A DNA stretch of 6,312 nucleotides from an uncultured Allomuricauda sp. (GTDB lineage: Bacteria > Bacteroidota > Bacteroidia > Flavobacteriales > Flavobacteriaceae), in contig CALDPL010000069.1 of the NCBI GenBank assembly GCA_937911965.1, positions 1 to 6,312 of the forward strand, written 5' to 3'. The translations under genes were made by a program, and so were the position numbers. Each line of letters begins with the position of its first letter. Within the stretch, counting starts at the first letter, position 1. The notes beneath the pieces are model-generated. The model saw only the letters and a program-made list of their open reading frames with translations, was not told where the DNA came from and ran no database searches. This document shows, in pieces, positions 5,634 to 6,312 of this stretch.

Positions 5634-5724
5634 GCTTTGCACCGCTCCGATCCAGCGTTTCCACTGACCGAGCTTCTGTTTGTGCTTGAGAGTTGCGCCT
5701 CCCGTCACTAGTGATGGCGCTCCC

Positions 5725-6312
5725 ATGCGCATCAATCTCGAGGGAAAACGAGCTTTAGTGGCAGGTGTCGCGGACGACGTCGGGTTTGGTTTTCACATTG
5801 CCAAAGCCTTGGCCGAAGCCGGTGCAAGCGTCACGGTCGGCATCTGGCCTCCGGCAATGAAGATCTTCGAGACGTTGTTGCGGCGAGGAAAGATGGACGA
5901 CTCGCGCCGACTTTCCAACGGCAAGCTACTTGAGTTCGAGCGGCTGTACCCGCTAGACGCCGTTTACGATACGATGCAGGACGTGCCCGCCGACGTGCGC
6001 ACGAACAAGCGCTACGCGGAGCGAGGCGACTTCACCATCCAAGGCTTGGCCGATGCTCTAAAGGCGGACTTCGGAGAGAGTCCAATAGACATCGTTGTTC
6101 ATTCGCTCGCGAACGGACCAGAAGTCTACAAGCCCTTAATGAACACGAGTCGCGCGGGTTACCTTGCTGCCGTTAGTGCGAGTGCCTATTCGCTTGTTTC
6201 GCTGGTGCAAAGACTGGCGCCCTTGATGCCGCCGGGCGGCAGCTTCGCCTCGCTGACCTACCTGGCAAGCGAACGCAGTATCGCTCGCTATGGTGGTGGC
6301 ATGTCAGCGGCC
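5725..6312 (+). CDS. fabI: Enoyl-[acyl-carrier-protein] reductase, plant/chlamydial type, 3' end cut by window edge
   Basis: Catalyses the NAD(P)H-dependent last reduction of each fatty-acid elongation cycle in the cytosol. 196 codons are visible from the ATG at 5725, roughly two thirds of a plant-type reductase. [36 protein letters not shown] N-terminus holds the cofactor-binding fold (G14, D17, G20 pattern). The long insertion at about 42-100 ([37 protein letters not shown]) is typical of plant chloroplast and Chlamydia FabI and absent from the E. coli type. HSLANGPEV follows at 126-134, then [16 protein letters not shown]. The tyrosines matching the plant active-site pair are Y179 (LTY) and Y189 (RYGGGMSAA), spaced by ten; the catalytic lysine would be codon 197, just past the edge. 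Codon use is GC-rich and unlike the genes to its left. No Shine-Dalgarno is seen; the start fits the family's IDLxGKxAxxxG beginning, and a stop lies in frame at 5665. Confidence 0.93.
   Translation, partial: MRINLEGKRALVAGVADDVGFGFHIAKALAEAGASVTVGIWPPAMKIFETLLRRGKMDDSRRLSNGKLLEFERLYPLDAVYDTMQDVPADVRTNKRYAERGDFTIQGLADALKADFGESPIDIVVHSLANGPEVYKPLMNTSRAGYLAAVSASAYSLVSLVQRLAPLMPPGGSFASLTYLASERSIARYGGGMSAA

Larger units (their letters stand above)
5477..5724. other. Junction and non-coding leader of the fabI segment
   Basis: About 250 bases with no gene of their own. They start at the break in dedA, with the short palindrome GTGAC-T-GTCAC at 5480-5490 next to it. They then hold a tRNA-like 3' end inside an inverted repeat, a strong hairpin, and a palindrome TCACTAGTGA (5705-5714) eleven bases before the fabI ATG. 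Confidence 0.6.

Noticed and set aside
5686..5714. Sigma-70 promoter for fabI (TTGAGA, 17 bases, TAGTGA)
   Set aside because: The -10 matches TATAAT at only two positions and would put the transcript start almost on the ATG.

Overview
The window is best read as about 5.48 kb of a Bacteroidota (probably Flavobacteriia) chromosome joined at about position 5477 to about 0.84 kb of DNA of a different character. The Bacteroidota assignment of the first part is inference. It rests on promoters of the TTTG-N18-TAnnTTTG type (clear before the tRNA), the near absence of Shine-Dalgarno sequences before the starts, and the look of the proteins. The last part is richer in GC and CpG and carries an enoyl-ACP reductase of the plant/chlamydial type. 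The join falls inside a dedA reading frame, so the window may be a chimeric assembly or a real insertion; the sequence alone cannot decide.

Layout. 1-1318 (minus): M20-family zinc dipeptidase, missing only its last residues at the window edge. 1417-1498 (plus): tRNA-Leu(UAG), with its own promoter upstream and a strong intrinsic terminator directly downstream. 1532-1897 (minus): the first half of an AbiEi-type (type IV toxin-antitoxin) antitoxin gene, cut off exactly at that terminator, so it is a remnant beside a tRNA. 1898-2201: AT-rich spacer with a possible short coding remnant and an 11-bp inverted repeat. 2202-3595 (minus): a dicarboxylate/amino acid:cation symporter (DAACS/GltP family) broken by one in-frame stop and one single-base frameshift. 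3634-4098 (minus): small multidrug-export family membrane protein. 4129-4674 (minus): unrecognised protein with one N-terminal membrane anchor. 4817-5164 (minus): unrecognised small exported protein. 5303-about 5476 (plus): start of a DedA-family membrane protein. After the join: the 3' part of a tRNA-like sequence inside an inverted repeat, a hairpin, and fabI running off the right end.

How the genes relate. The genes at 4674, 4098 and 3595 run in the same direction with gaps of 30 and 35 bases and look like one transcript: unknown membrane-anchored protein, small multidrug-export protein, symporter. The most informative oddities are the chimeric join with its fabI segment, the tRNA-adjacent antitoxin remnant in an AT-rich patch, and the doubly damaged symporter whose remaining codons are still fully conserved. 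I found no complete new multi-gene system. The nearest candidate is the scar of a mobile or defence element at tRNA-Leu.
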